Assembly: GCA_017617715.1 (NCBI GenBank)
Contig: JAFZVQ010000023.1
Span: forward strand, 1 to 49,426
Source of the DNA: Bacteroidales bacterium
GTDB lineage: Bacteria; Bacteroidota; Bacteroidia; Bacteroidales; UBA932
Direction: 5' to 3'
DNA length: 49,426 nucleotides
The translations under genes and the position numbers were made by a program. Positions 1 through 8,717 of the stretch are shown here, piece after piece. Each line of letters starts with the position of its first letter. The first letter of the stretch is position 1. The notes under the pieces were generated by a model. It saw nothing but the letters and a program-made list of their open reading frames with translations, was not told where the DNA came from and did not search any database.

Positions 1-3000
1 ACAGCGCCTCGCGGGCTCCCCACTCACCATACAGGGCTCCGTCCATAAAGCCATAGGACATCTCGTCGACCTCATACACGACACTTCCGAGGTGATCTCT
101 CACCGAGAAGCACGGGCCGTCAGGAGTCAGCATCCCGGAAGGGGTCTCCGCACCCACGAGGGTCAGCGCCCCGGTCGAGGACCTGGCATATTTCAAAGAA
201 CCTCTGTAGATGAAGCCGGAACCGTCCGCATGGAATGCCCCGGACTTCATTCCGTCCGAAAGATAAGCATATTTTACCAATACTGAGCCTCCCGAGCCCG
301 AGATTTTCGCGGGAAGACCCATACGGTTGTATGTGATGCCCGTCCCGGCGAGGCCGTCGGAGGTCATGCGGCCCATAGTGTCGTAGGTGAACTGGTACGT
401 GTTCCCGCCGCTCGTCAGGCTTTGGAGACGGTCCCCGCTGTAGCTGTATGTCTGGCTGGTGGAGCCTCCCGAAAGCGAGACCGAGAGGATGTTGCCGCGG
501 TCGTCGTAGGTGTAGGTGTTGTCGCCAGGGAGGAGACCCTTCACGGTTGACAGGCGCCCCTGGGCATCATAAACATAATGGCATAAATTGACCCTGCTAA
601 ATTGATTGTTCACGTAAATAGTTTCACTTTTGCCGGTGATAAGTCCCATATAGGAAGCCGGAACACCGATATGAGCCAACCCACCGTAGAGCAATACCTC
701 GTCATACACCGTCACGCCGTCGTACATGGCCTCTATCTCGGACGGAAGTCCCTGCAGCGTGTAGTCGGTCGTCGTGGTGAGAGTGCCGGACAGCCCATAA
801 TAACTCTGGGAAGTAACGGAAGACTCGCGCCCGAGAGCGTCGTACGCAATATCCGTATTGTCGTCTGCAAAACCGTATTGACTAGAGTAAAGCTCACTGC
901 CAACATAGGTCACGCGGCCGCGTGTGTCATAAGAGTAATTCATACAGAACTCGTCCGTATTGTTGCCGTACTTGTAGGTGGTCACCTTCGTCGCCACTTC
1001 GCCGGGGAAGGTGTAGGTGTACTTCTCCTTGAGTATTCCTCCGTCGGGATAGAGGGATACGACGCAGTCGAGACGCCCGAAGGAATCGTAGCGCATGGCC
1101 TTCTGCACGTATCCGTCGACGGAGGTGTCGCCGTCCGTGCATGCCAGGTTGGCCCAGGTCTCGAAGCCGGTCACGGCTCCGCTCCAGCTGGAGGACTCGC
1201 CGGCCGAGACCATGAGTGCCGTGGCTGCCGACGGCTCGGAGTCCCATGCATGCTCCTCTACGAGCACGGCAGACCCGCCGGACGGCGTGTGGTACACGCT
1301 CAGCACGCGCCCGAAATCGTCGTAGACGGTGTCGGTGTCGCCGTCGGCGCGCTTCACCTTGACGATGCGGTCCTCGCTGTCGTAGGCATAACTCTCCCTG
1401 ACAGCCCCGGGAACGCCCCTCGAACTCAGGCGGCCGTGGGAGTCGTAACTGTAGCGCCACATGTTCAGCGTGTCGGTGAGCGCAACGTCCGCTCCGATAA
1501 CCACGCTCAGGCGGCCGTGCACGTCATAGACGTAGCGGGCAGGGTCTGCCGTGCCGGACTGCCCGGCCAGTATCCTGCCGTCTGCGGCCTTGTACACGGA
1601 GGACGTCCTCCCGTCGGCGTCCAGAGTAACTTCCTTGTGGACCCTCATGGACGGCCAGCTGCCCTGGGTCACCACTCCGTAGGGCGGATTCCAGACAAGA
1701 AGGGGGAACGACGACAGCGATTCCCTCGTGAAAGAGGTCTCGTGGCTGCCCGCATAGCCTGGTGCGGCGGTACGCGCCACGTGGTCGCATCCCGACTGGT
1801 CATACTCCTTCATGTCATAGGCATAGGAGTTGCCGTGCCAGGAGGCGGACTGAGCAGCGGCCCCGCTGACGAACAGCCCGCCGGTGTTGGACACGGGATA
1901 CGGAAGCCATATTTTCACGTCGTCATGCAGCATGTAGTCCCCTTCACGGGCGGACACAAGGTCGCGACCGTCACCGGCACCCGCAATGGCGATGTCCTCG
2001 GTGACCATCCCGAGGGTGTTCCACCAGCGGACGTCATCGGTTGCCGTGGTCCCGTTCTGGTTACGGAACTTCTTGTGGCGCATGCTGCGGCGGCCGTTGA
2101 AGCTCAGGAGATTGTAGATGTAGCTTTCTTTCGTGTCTCCGTTGCCGTCCTTGACCTCGGTCAGGCGTCCGGCCGCATCCCTTTCGAACGAGGTGACTAC
2201 TCCGGCGGGGGTGGTCTGCTTCGTAAGGCCCTTGCCCGGAGCGTATTCGAATGTGCTTACGTGCGCTCCGGAGAGGGAGGAACGCATGCCGTTCAGCTGC
2301 CCGGCATCTGTCGATGACAGGCTGGCGGAAGCCGTGATGGCGTTGATGCCGGAAGTTCCGCCGAAGTATCCCGTCACCTGGTTCCACGATGCGTTCTCGA
2401 GCACTGCCACGGGATAAAGGCCGTTGTAGCTCCAGATGATGGAGGTCTCTGGGCTGCCTGTAGACTTCACGGACGAGGGGTTGCCGAAACAGTCGCGCGA
2501 GAGCACCTCCTCGCTCCACGACTGCACGCCATCCACGCTCTCGGTGCGCCTGGACTCCATGAGGGCTGTAGCGCCCCCGGGCAGGGCGAACGAGGCGAAC
2601 TCGGAAGTGGTCACAATCCATGGATATCCTGTGCCATAAGAGACGTTTCCGTACTCCGTCTTGACGGCTTCGTCCAGGGAATGGCGGCCAATAAGGCCCG
2701 AGATCCAGCCAGGCTGGCCCCCGGTCCATGTGTCCGGGTAGGTGTAAGACACGTAACGGGTGCAGTCGCCCAAAGAGGATGTCGCCTTCTCAACACGGGC
2801 AGGCTTGGACAGGTCCCCGCGTGAGGTGTACGTGTAGGAGACCGCCTCGGTGTCGTAGGTGCTGCCGTCGTCGTGATACCAGGTGTGCTGGACGCCGGTC
2901 AGATCGTGCCCCGCATAGTCGCGGGCCCAGACCGGGTAGTGGTAGATGTCTTCATATTGCAGGACGCCCGCATAGTAGTGCTCGCACACCTGCTCGGCCT

Positions 3001-5083
3001 TGTAGTCCACCAGCGCCAGGCGCACGGGAGGAGTAGCGTAGGTGTAGAACTCTTTCTCCTTCTGCACGTATGAACTGCCGTTCCAGGCGTAGTATTCCTT
3101 TTGTGTCAGCAGGGCCGGACGCTCCACGGCATCGTCGATGTAGCCGTCACGGACTCCCCACCAGGGCTTCGGGTTGGCGGGTGCGTAGACCGTGGAGTCG
3201 TAGAGCCAGCCCCATTCCGTAGACGGGAAGCGGGAGAGTGTCTCGCGCCAGAAAATCTGCACCGGGGATGTATCATAAGTGTAGACGGTCTTTGCGCCGT
3301 GCGACGCTGTGCCGTCGGTGTCCTCCTCGGTCACGCTCCCGTATGCCACGCGTGTCTGGTGGATGCTGCGGCCGTCGGTCACCGGGGTGCCGTGGAGGCT
3401 GAAGGTCCACACGTATGTATCGTTTGGTATTAGATGGGTGGCCACTGCGGTCTGCTTCGCCGACACGTGCATATACATGTTCTGCGCCGGTGATGTCGGG
3501 CCGTCAGGCGCCGGCAGTCCGTAAGTGAAGTTGCGCTTGCGTACGACGGTGCCGTTGTCCTTGACGGTGATGCTCTTCACACGCACACCCACCGGACTTC
3601 CTGAACTGCCGGTGGCCGATGTCCTGCCCTCGTATTCGTACTCTGTCACGGCCCCGTCGTGGTTGGCCACGACCAGGCTCATGTACGAAGCCGAAGAAGC
3701 GTCCGGTGCGCCCCACGGGCAGGTGATGGCACCGGTGGCGGAATTCATGCAGAAGGGCCCCTTGCGCAGGCGTGTGCCGGCAGCGCTGCCCTCATTCTCG
3801 GCGTTGTAGAAGCCATGCCAGTCCTGGGAGAACACGGATACCGTATCGTTGAGCGTTGCGTAAGTGAAGTCCCACTGGTCGTCCAGATTGCCGCCGTGCC
3901 TGAAGCGGAGGCTGTCCAATATGATGCGGCCGTCGCAGGCTGCCCTCGACGTTCCCACCGTGACTGAGAGCAGGGGACTGCCTGCGTAACTGGCGCTGAT
4001 GCCGGTAAGGCGCCTCGGATAGTTCTGGGCGTCGAGAACGTTTTCGGATTCGGTGCGGTGGTTCCCCCTCCCGGTGTCGGTGGCGTAGGTGAAGGATACG
4101 GTGTATCCGTCCAGCGTGATCGTCTTGACGGCAGTGGTGTTGTACCTGTATATAAGGTAGTCTGCCGATATGCTGGTGTTCACCGTCTGGTAGTAGCCCT
4201 GGCGGGTGATGGTGGCGATGTCGGCCACGCACCAGATGCTGCGGTCCCAGGTGGCGGCGCTCTCATATGTGAACTGCGCAGTGTCGAGACCGCTGGCGCT
4301 CTCGACGGATGTCAGATACCACGCCGTGTTGGCGGTCCACTCGTCGGGCTGGCCTGTGGTGGGCGTGGGGCTCTGGAAGCGGCCCTTATGAGTGCCGGTC
4401 TCTTTCGTGGACAGGGTGTACTTGGTACCGTCGGGGCCTGTGATCAGAAAGGATGTCACGGCACCGTACTGGTCGAAGGTGGGGTCAATCTTGACCCCGT
4501 TGCCGCTGAGCTGGAAGACGCTTTGGTTGTCCAGTATCACGAACGTGCCGTTGAGCCCGCAGACGCTGTAGCTGTAGCGGTCCAGGCTGCTGTCGACGTT
4601 GTGGGAGAGGACGTCCCGCAGGTAGGACATAGAGGCGTTGCTCTCCTCCTGGTCCTCAAGGTCGCAGAGGAGGCTTCCGGAGGGCATGACGTGGGAGAAG
4701 CCCGTATCGGAGAACTCGTCAGGCATGTCGACGACCGTACGGGTCACGCAGCCGCCAGCGGAAAGGCTCCACCCGAGGCCGGCCACCCCGGCAACTTCCT
4801 CGAGGCGGATGCCGCCGCTGCGGTAGCTCAGGCTCACCGGAATGCTCAGCTCGCGGCCGGCGATGGTGTAGACGGGAATGTCCAGCTCGGCCATGCCGAA
4901 GCTGTGGGTGAAGGGAACGTCGGAGTACTTGACGGCGGATGCGGGCTCCGGCGAAGGGGGAAGGGTGTTCTCGAGGCGGGTGGGGCCGCGCTCATAAGTG
5001 ACGGGGTCACGGTCGGCTTGCGCCGGGTGGTGCGCAGCGGTCGCTATCGCGGCCGCAAGCAGCGTTGCAAATAACTTTTTCAT
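1..5083 (-). CDS. Secreted RHS/YD-repeat protein, 3' end outside window
   Basis: One open frame of 1,694 codons runs from the ATG at 5083 to the left edge without a stop. The N-terminus is a Sec signal peptide (MKKLFATLLAAAIATAA, then cleavage near HPAQA). Residues about 45-110 hold the block typical of Bacteroidetes RHS proteins (VSLSYRSGGIRLEE, then GLGWSLSAGG). The second half is filled with YD-type repeats (YVYDVHGRLS, YSYDSHGRLS, YAYDSEDRI, YTYDDRGNIL). The last visible residues contain RDHLGSVVYEVDE, the start of the RHS core that usually precedes a variable C-terminal domain, so the part that would tell whether this is a toxin is missing. A second ATG at 5093 is out of frame. No frameshift was seen. 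Family membership is certain; the role (contact-dependent toxin, adhesin or surface scaffold) is inference. Confidence 0.9.
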   Translation of the reverse strand, partial: MKKLFATLLAAAIATAAHHPAQADRDPVTYERGPTRLENTLPPSPEPASAVKYSDVPFTHSFGMAELDIPVYTIAGRELSIPVSLSYRSGGIRLEEVAGVAGLGWSLSAGGCVTRTVVDMPDEFSDTGFSHVMPSGSLLCDLEDQEESNASMSYLRDVLSHNVDSSLDRYSYSVCGLNGTFVILDNQSVFQLSGNGVKIDPTFDQYGAVTSFLITGPDGTKYTLSTKETGTHKGRFQSPTPTTGQPDEWTANTAWYLTSVESASGLDTAQFTYESAATWDRSIWCVADIATITRQGYYQTVNTSISADYLIYRYNTTAVKTITLDGYTVSFTYATDTGRGNHRTESENVLDAQNYPRRLTGISASYAGSPLLSVTVGTSRAACDGRIILDSLRFRHGGNLDDQWDFTYATLNDTVSVFSQDWHGFYNAENEGSAAGTRLRKGPFCMNSATGAITCPWGAPDASSASYMSLVVANHDGAVTEYEYEGRTSATGSSGSPVGVRVKSITVKDNGTVVRKRNFTYGLPAPDGPTSPAQNMYMHVSAKQTAVATHLIPNDTYVWTFSLHGTPVTDGRSIHQTRVAYGSVTEEDTDGTASHGAKTVYTYDTSPVQIFWRETLSRFPSTEWGWLYDSTVYAPANPKPWWGVRDGYIDDAVERPALLTQKEYYAWNGSSYVQKEKEFYTYATPPVRLALVDYKAEQVCEHYYAGVLQYEDIYHYPVWARDYAGHDLTGVQHTWYHDDGSTYDTEAVSYTYTSRGDLSKPARVEKATSSLGDCTRYVSYTYPDTWTGGQPGWISGLIGRHSLDEAVKTEYGNVSYGTGYPWIVTTSEFASFALPGGATALMESRRTESVDGVQSWSEEVLSRDCFGNPSSVKSTGSPETSIIWSYNGLYPVAVLENASWNQVTGYFGGTSGINAITASASLSSTDAGQLNGMRSSLSGAHVSTFEYAPGKGLTKQTTPAGVVTSFERDAAGRLTEVKDGNGDTKESYIYNLLSFNGRRSMRHKKFRNQNGTTATDDVRWWNTLGMVTEDIAIAGAGDGRDLVSAREGDYMLHDDVKIWLPYPVSNTGGLFVSGAAAQSASWHGNSYAYDMKEYDQSGCDHVARTAAPGYAGSHETSFTRESLSSFPLLVWNPPYGVVTQGSWPSMRVHKEVTLDADGRTSSVYKAADGRILAGQSGTADPARYVYDVHGRLSVVIGADVALTDTLNMWRYSYDSHGRLSSRGVPGAVRESYAYDSEDRIVKVKRADGDTDTVYDDFGRVLSVYHTPSGGSAVLVEEHAWDSEPSAATALMVSAGESSSWSGAVTGFETWANLACTDGDTSVDGYVQKAMRYDSFGRLDCVVSLYPDGGILKEKYTYTFPGEVATKVTTYKYGNNTDEFCMNYSYDTRGRVTYVGSELYSSQYGFADDNTDIAYDALGRESSVTSQSYYGLSGTLTTTTDYTLQGLPSEIEAMYDGVTVYDEVLLYGGLAHIGVPASYMGLITGKSETIYVNNQFSRVNLCHYVYDAQGRLSTVKGLLPGDNTYTYDDRGNILSVSLSGGSTSQTYSYSGDRLQSLTSGGNTYQFTYDTMGRMTSDGLAGTGITYNRMGLPAKISGSGGSVLVKYAYLSDGMKSGAFHADGSGFIYRGSLKYARSSTGALTLVGAETPSGMLTPDGPCFSVRDHLGSVVYEVDEMSYGFMDGALYGEWGAREAL

Positions 5084-5348
5084 TGTGTTTCATAATTTTG
5101 AAATGACTGATAAAGTGACTGGCAACTGCTTTTTTTGGATAATTCGGCGAAATGCTGTATTATTGCACCTTGAATGATCACTGTCCGGCCCTTGCCGGGG
5201 CCGCAGACGCGCTAAAATGTTCATTCTTCACGGGGAGGAACGCAGTTGCCGCTGCTACTCCCCTTTTTTCGCCTGTGTTCTCTTAGGTCATGGCTCAATA
5301 TTATTAAAAGTGTTAAACGTTGTTCTTGCCGGAGGTCGTATTGCCTCT
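5084..5348 (-). other. Long structured 5' leader of the RHS gene
   Basis: This non-coding stretch lies between the predicted RHS transcription start and its ATG. It holds two inverted repeats: GGGGAG (5232-5237) with CTCCCC (5258-5263), which has an inner GCAG/CTGC stem, and CGGCCC (5186-5191) with GGGCCG (5198-5203). On the plus strand the first hairpin is followed by six T residues (5264-5269) and would look like a Rho-independent terminator in that direction. An 80-codon minus frame at 5221-5463 crosses the promoter and is not credible. Whether the leader regulates RHS expression is inference. Confidence 0.4.
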
Positions 5349-5354
5349 CACCTG

Positions 5355-5386
5355 CAAATATAGAGCAAAGAAAAATAAAAAGCAAA
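5355..5386 (-). promoter_or_regulatory. Promoter for the RHS gene
   Basis: Read on the minus strand there is TTTG (5386-5383), 20 bases, then TATATTTG (5362-5355). This matches the Bacteroidetes -33/-7 consensus (TTTG, about 19-21 bases, TAnnTTTG). Transcription would start near 5348, leaving a leader of about 265 bases before the RHS start codon. No other minus-strand match was found closer to the gene. Confidence 0.6.
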
Positions 5387-5452
5387 TAAAAGTTATCTTT
5401 TTTTGAGAAATATTTCACGCAAACAAATCCCAAATTATCAAAAATATCCCAC

Positions 5453-5487
5453 TTTGTTTTCATTTTCAGATATTTATGCTATCTTTG
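5453..5487 (+). promoter_or_regulatory. Promoter for the HTH gene
   Basis: TTTG at 5453-5456 and TATCTTTG at 5480-5487 are separated by 23 bases. The -7 element matches TAnnTTTG exactly; the spacing is slightly long. The start codon follows at 5520. It is divergent from the RHS promoter about 70 bases away. Confidence 0.55.
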
Positions 5488-5519
5488 CAGGAGAAATTAT
5501 TATTTGACAATCTGCATTG

Positions 5520-5981
5520 ATGGCAAAATCGAGGAAACTGGCGGCTCTGCAAAGGAAGGTCACACCTGCGGCATCCGTCGACACGGAGATGATCTGCAGG
5601 GCGGTAGCCGCAGACTTCAAGCTCAGGGGTATCACTCACGCAGCGGCAGCTGAAAAGCTCCTCGTCGAGCCTCGCTCCGTGTCAAACCAGATATCAGGCA
5701 AACGGCCGTTCGGTAAGAAGAGCGCGCAGAAATATGCTGCCACCTTCGGATATGACGAGGCCTTCCTTCTCTACGGGACCGGAAGCCTGAAGAAAGAGGT
5801 CCAGGCCCCCGTGTTCGTCCCCACGATGAGGGGCGACATGGTCACGCTCCCGCGCGACCAGTGGGAAAGGATCATGCGTCTTCTGGAAAAGGCGGAAGAG
5901 AGGGAACTGCGCCACGGCAGCCACAGGCCTGGCCACCCTCGCACCAAGGCCGCAGGCGGAAAACACCCGAAAGGCTGGTAG
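5520..5981 (+). CDS. Small helix-turn-helix regulator-like protein
   Basis: 153 residues from ATG 5520; an in-frame TTG three bases upstream is less likely. Residues about 25-85 look like an XRE/CI-type DNA-binding domain: an Ala-rich helix (ITHAAAAEKL), a turn with RSVSNQISGKRPFG, and the FLLYGTGSL segment that in related repressors reads FLLTGEG. No S24 peptidase or other C-terminal domain follows; the tail is basic and low-complexity (GSHRPGHPRTKAAGGK), so cleavage-type induction is unlikely. A decayed copy of the same gene lies at 6378-6500. The target and role are unknown; being divergent from the RHS gene makes control of that gene possible but unproven. Confidence 0.65.
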   Translation: MAKSRKLAALQRKVTPAASVDTEMICRAVAADFKLRGITHAAAAEKLLVEPRSVSNQISGKRPFGKKSAQKYAATFGYDEAFLLYGTGSLKKEVQAPVFVPTMRGDMVTLPRDQWERIMRLLEKAEERELRHGSHRPGHPRTKAAGGKHPKGW

Positions 5982-6051
5982 TTGTAGGAGCAGCCTCCCC
6001 TCCGGCGTTAAAGGAAGTCTTGCTATGAACGGTGGAGGATGGAGGGCGGAC

Positions 6052-6097
6052 AGGTGTACAACTAATCGGCCATAGAGGATGATTCCGTTGTACACCT
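6052..6097. repeat. Inverted repeat AGGTGTACAAC / GTTGTACACCT
   Basis: A perfect 11-base inverted repeat (6052-6062 and 6087-6097) with a 24-base loop. It could be a stem-loop in RNA or a pair of operator half-sites. There is no T-run after it, so it is not an ordinary terminator. Confidence 0.6.
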
Positions 6098-6135
6098 ATG
6101 CCACTTTCGCCGCTATTCCAGCCTATTTCATAGAG

Positions 6136-6187
6136 AGGTGTACAGGCCGGTGCGTCTCCACGGCTGAATTCTTGTACACCTGTACAC
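6136..6187. repeat. Second GTGTACA inverted repeat
   Basis: AGGTGTACA (6136-6144) pairs with TGTACACCT (6173-6181) across 28 bases, followed at once by another TGTACAC (6181-6187). It is the same motif as the repeat at 6052-6097, giving five copies of GTGTACA/TGTACAC within 140 bases. Confidence 0.6.
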
Positions 6188-6377
6188 TGAATGATGTCGT
6201 CCCTCACTCTGTCTCCCTCGCAACTGGCGAGCATCTGCTGCTTATTCTCATTTTTCGGGTGCGACGTGAATGCCGGGCGGCTCTCATTCACGTCGGTGGC
6301 TATTTCGGCCGAGAAATCCCTGAATTCGGCTTGCGACGTGAACAAATGGGGTGCCGCATTCATGTCGCTGAGCATTA

Positions 6378-6500
6378 ATGGCAAAATCGAGGAAACTGGC
6401 GGCTCAGCATAGGATGATCACGCTCCCGCGCGACCAGTGGAAAAGGATCATCTGACCAGTGGGAAAGGATCATGCGACCTCTGGAAAAGGCTGGTAGTTG
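6378..6500 (+). pseudogene. Decayed, internally deleted copy of the HTH gene at 5520
   Basis: Three blocks of the 5520 gene recur here in order. The start (ATGGCAAAATCGAGG onward) matches 5520-5563, then the sequence jumps to the equivalent of 5840-5894 (CACGCTCCCGCGCGACC), then to the equivalent of about 5969-5985 (AAGGCTGGTAGTTG). Each jump falls at a short repeat present in the intact gene: GGTCAC at 5558 and 5840, and AGGC near 5890 and 5971. A 22-base tandem duplication (GACCAGTGG...) breaks the frame, and translation from the ATG stops at 6453-6455 after 25 codons. The match includes the GCATT just upstream of the ATG. This is direct evidence of gene duplication followed by microhomology deletions. 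Confidence 0.8.
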
Positions 6501-6531
6501 GAGCAAAAGCTTCACCCGCCGACAGACGGAA

Positions 6532-7404
6532 CTAATTGGCGGGAATTGCGATTCTGTAGTTCTTGTGCTCTTTGTTGGTGAGCTTGGAGTCGCGCAGCCA
6601 GAGGTTGGCGCGCTTGAGGTCGGCGTAGCTGACGCCGTACTTCTCGGCGAAATCGACAAGACTCGGGATGGGCTCGGCGGTGGTGACTGTCTGGAGCGGA
6701 GCTATGTAGGGGTAGCGCTCAGGGACGTCGAAGCCGAAAGATGCTGGGGCCTCGAAAAGCATCTTGGCCACCAGGATACGGTAGACGTAACGGGTGGTCT
6801 CTTCCGGTAGCCAGAGCTGGTCGAAAGAGGTGCGCCTCTGCTCCTCGATGCGGCGGGAGAGCCCTCCCGTGCCGCAATTGTAGCTGGCGGCGACGAGAGC
6901 CCAGTCCTGGTAGCGGGCGTAGGCGCGAAGAAGGTATTTGCAAGCCGCTTCCGTCTCTTTCTCAATATGATAGCGCTCATCCACCTCGGCGTTGACCTCG
7001 AGCCCGTAGTCTTTTGCCGTGGCCTTGGTGAATTGCCAGAGTCCTGCGGCGCCCGCCACGGACACCGCCTGGGGATCGAGGTTGCTCTCAATGACGCAAA
7101 GGTATTTCAAGTCCTCGGGCACGCCGTTGGCCTTGAGCACCGGGGCGATTTGGGCAAAGAAACGGGCGGAACGCTTGAGCATCAGCGTGGTGGTGGTCTG
7201 CATGTAGGTGAAGGCCATCAATTCGCGGTCCATGCGTTCGTATTTTTCGTAGGTGTCGAATCGTATCGTGTCGCCGCAGAAGACCACGTATTTCGGCACG
7301 GCGGGCGGCGTGGGGTGGAGTTCGCCTCCGTTCCTTTGGAAAAGACCCTGCGCCTGGGCAAGCGCCGGAATAAACACACACAAAAGAAATACAATACGTT
7401 TCAT
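6532..7404 (-). CDS. Lytic murein transglycosylase (MltD-like) with C-terminal LysM-like segment
   Basis: 290 residues. A signal peptide (MKRIVFLLCVFIPALAQAQ) sends it to the periplasm. The SLT/goose-lysozyme-like domain spans about 70-230: catalytic Glu106 in CVIESNLDP, GLWQF at 121-125, and ASYNCGTGG in place of the usual AxYNxG. The last 45 residues resemble a degenerate LysM peptidoglycan-binding repeat. It would cleave peptidoglycan glycan strands to 1,6-anhydromuramyl products. The ATG at 7404 overlaps the mnmA stop (ATGA), which decides the start over an in-frame ATG at 7419. It is the last gene of the operon that begins at 12269. Confidence 0.9.
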   Translation of the reverse strand: MKRIVFLLCVFIPALAQAQGLFQRNGGELHPTPPAVPKYVVFCGDTIRFDTYEKYERMDRELMAFTYMQTTTTLMLKRSARFFAQIAPVLKANGVPEDLKYLCVIESNLDPQAVSVAGAAGLWQFTKATAKDYGLEVNAEVDERYHIEKETEAACKYLLRAYARYQDWALVAASYNCGTGGLSRRIEEQRRTSFDQLWLPEETTRYVYRILVAKMLFEAPASFGFDVPERYPYIAPLQTVTTAEPIPSLVDFAEKYGVSYADLKRANLWLRDSKLTNKEHKNYRIAIPAN

Positions 7405-8717
7405 ATCACACCGCTGCATAAAAGTTCCGGGGCATCATAAGGATCCGAGGGGTCCTGGAGGGCATAGAAGGCTGCGAACTGTCCGGGGGTAATGCAGCGC
7501 TGGGGCTTGTCGAAAACGACAAACAGCCCTGCCTCACGCATGAGCAGCACGGCATCCTGAAGCTCCTGGCGATAGCGTATACGGGCGCGGCATCGGCTTG
7601 TCTGCCCGACCGCCATCGCGAGCGCCGGCCGCATCCAGTGGATTTCATCGGGCGCAATGCGGAGCACCCGTCGCCAGAGCCCTTTGTGCCCTTCGCCTTC
7701 TCCGACATAGATGCGATTTGATTCTATGTCGGTGGAAATCACGAAGATAGGGTGCGCGTGGCCGCCTATTGCAAGGCCCTTGCGCTGGCCTATGGTGTAG
7801 AACTGCGCCCCTTCGTGGCGGCCGGCTATCTTGCCGAAAGGGTTGTCTTTGTAGCGAGTCTTCTTGACGTGGTGCCTGCCGGAACGGTAGGTCTCGGTCT
7901 CGAACTGGATATCGCTGTAATCCAGCGGTCTGGACAGTTCCAGGAGCTCCCCGTCGCTCATGTCCCACGGGCTGGCGCCGAAGCGCTCCAGCAGCTCGCA
8001 ATCGCGTCTGTATTTATCGGAGGCGGCATACCAGGGGTCGAATACCTCCACCACGTCGCCTTCCACCGATTTGAGCTTTTGCTGTAGGAACACCGGCAAA
8101 TCGACCTTCCCCACGAAGCAGATGCCCTGGGAGTCCTTTTTGTCGGCAGAGGGAAGGTCTGCTTCGGCCGCCAGGGCGCGCACTTCCGATTTGAGCAGTC
8201 CGCCGATAGGGAAGAGCGCCTGCGAAAGCTGCTCCTGGCTGAGCTGGCAGAGGAAATAGCTCTGGTCCTTGCCCGGGTCGACACCCTCAAGTAGCTTCCA
8301 GCGTCGCACGCCGTCGGGATCCACCACCTCCTCCTTGCGGCAATAGTGCCCCGTGGCCACCATGTCCGCCCCGAGCTCCCGCGCCTTTTTCAGGAAGGCG
8401 TCGAACTTTATCTCCCGGTTGCAAAGCACGTCGGGATTGGGTGTGCGGCCGTGGGCGTATTCGTCGAACATGTAATCTACCACGCGCTGCCGGTATTCGC
8501 CGGACAGGTCAACGAAATAGAAAGGAATCCCGATCTTCCGTGCCACGATCTCAGCCACGAACTTGTCTTCCTCCCATTCGCAGTCGCCGTGGAGCGTGCC
8601 TTCGGTGTCGTGCCAGTTCTGCATGAACATGGCAAAGACATCGTAGCCCTGCCGCTTTAGCAACAGGGCTGCAACGCTGGAGTCCACGCCTCCCGAAAGG
8701 CCCACGCAGACTTTCAT
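7401..8717 (-). CDS. mnmA: tRNA-specific 2-thiouridylase MnmA, with an insertion
   Basis: 438 residues; MnmA is usually about 360-380. It makes 2-thiouridine at wobble position 34 of tRNAs for Lys, Glu and Gln. Visible motifs: PP-loop SGGVDSS at 8-14, catalytic Cys99 in NPDVLCNREIKF, TGHY at 122-125, second catalytic Cys200 in KKDSQGICFVG, and YTIGQRKGL near 307-315. Between about 225 and 296 there is roughly 60-70 residues of extra sequence (from VFDPWYAASDK to KDNPFGK) just before the HEGAQFYTIGQ segment that is normally close to the Cys200 region. Start ATG 8717 overlaps the upstream stop (ATGA). Middle of a translationally coupled operon. Confidence 0.9.
   Translation of the reverse strand: MKVCVGLSGGVDSSVAALLLKRQGYDVFAMFMQNWHDTEGTLHGDCEWEEDKFVAEIVARKIGIPFYFVDLSGEYRQRVVDYMFDEYAHGRTPNPDVLCNREIKFDAFLKKARELGADMVATGHYCRKEEVVDPDGVRRWKLLEGVDPGKDQSYFLCQLSQEQLSQALFPIGGLLKSEVRALAAEADLPSADKKDSQGICFVGKVDLPVFLQQKLKSVEGDVVEVFDPWYAASDKYRRDCELLERFGASPWDMSDGELLELSRPLDYSDIQFETETYRSGRHHVKKTRYKDNPFGKIAGRHEGAQFYTIGQRKGLAIGGHAHPIFVISTDIESNRIYVGEGEGHKGLWRRVLRIAPDEIHWMRPALAMAVGQTSRCRARIRYRQELQDAVLLMREAGLFVVFDKPQRCITPGQFAAFYALQDPSDPYDAPELLCSGVI

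Larger units (their letters stand above)
5982..6377. other. Non-coding spacer between regulator and its decayed copy
   Basis: About 400 bases without a convincing gene. Open frames exist on both strands (plus 6079-6378, minus 5872-6384) but they overlap each other, have no recognisable motif, and the minus one runs through the end of the HTH gene. The region holds the GTGTACA inverted repeats listed separately. It may be a remnant of a larger element or a small RNA locus. Confidence 0.4.

Noticed and set aside
602-2317. 571-codon plus-strand open frame
   Set aside because: It is the antisense shadow of the RHS gene. Its translation has no motif, while the minus frame shows signal peptide, RHS repeats and core.
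5872-6384. 170-codon minus-strand frame in the regulator spacer
   Set aside because: It runs through the 3' end of the intact HTH gene and the GTGTACA repeats, has no motif and no promoter. Possible but unsupported.
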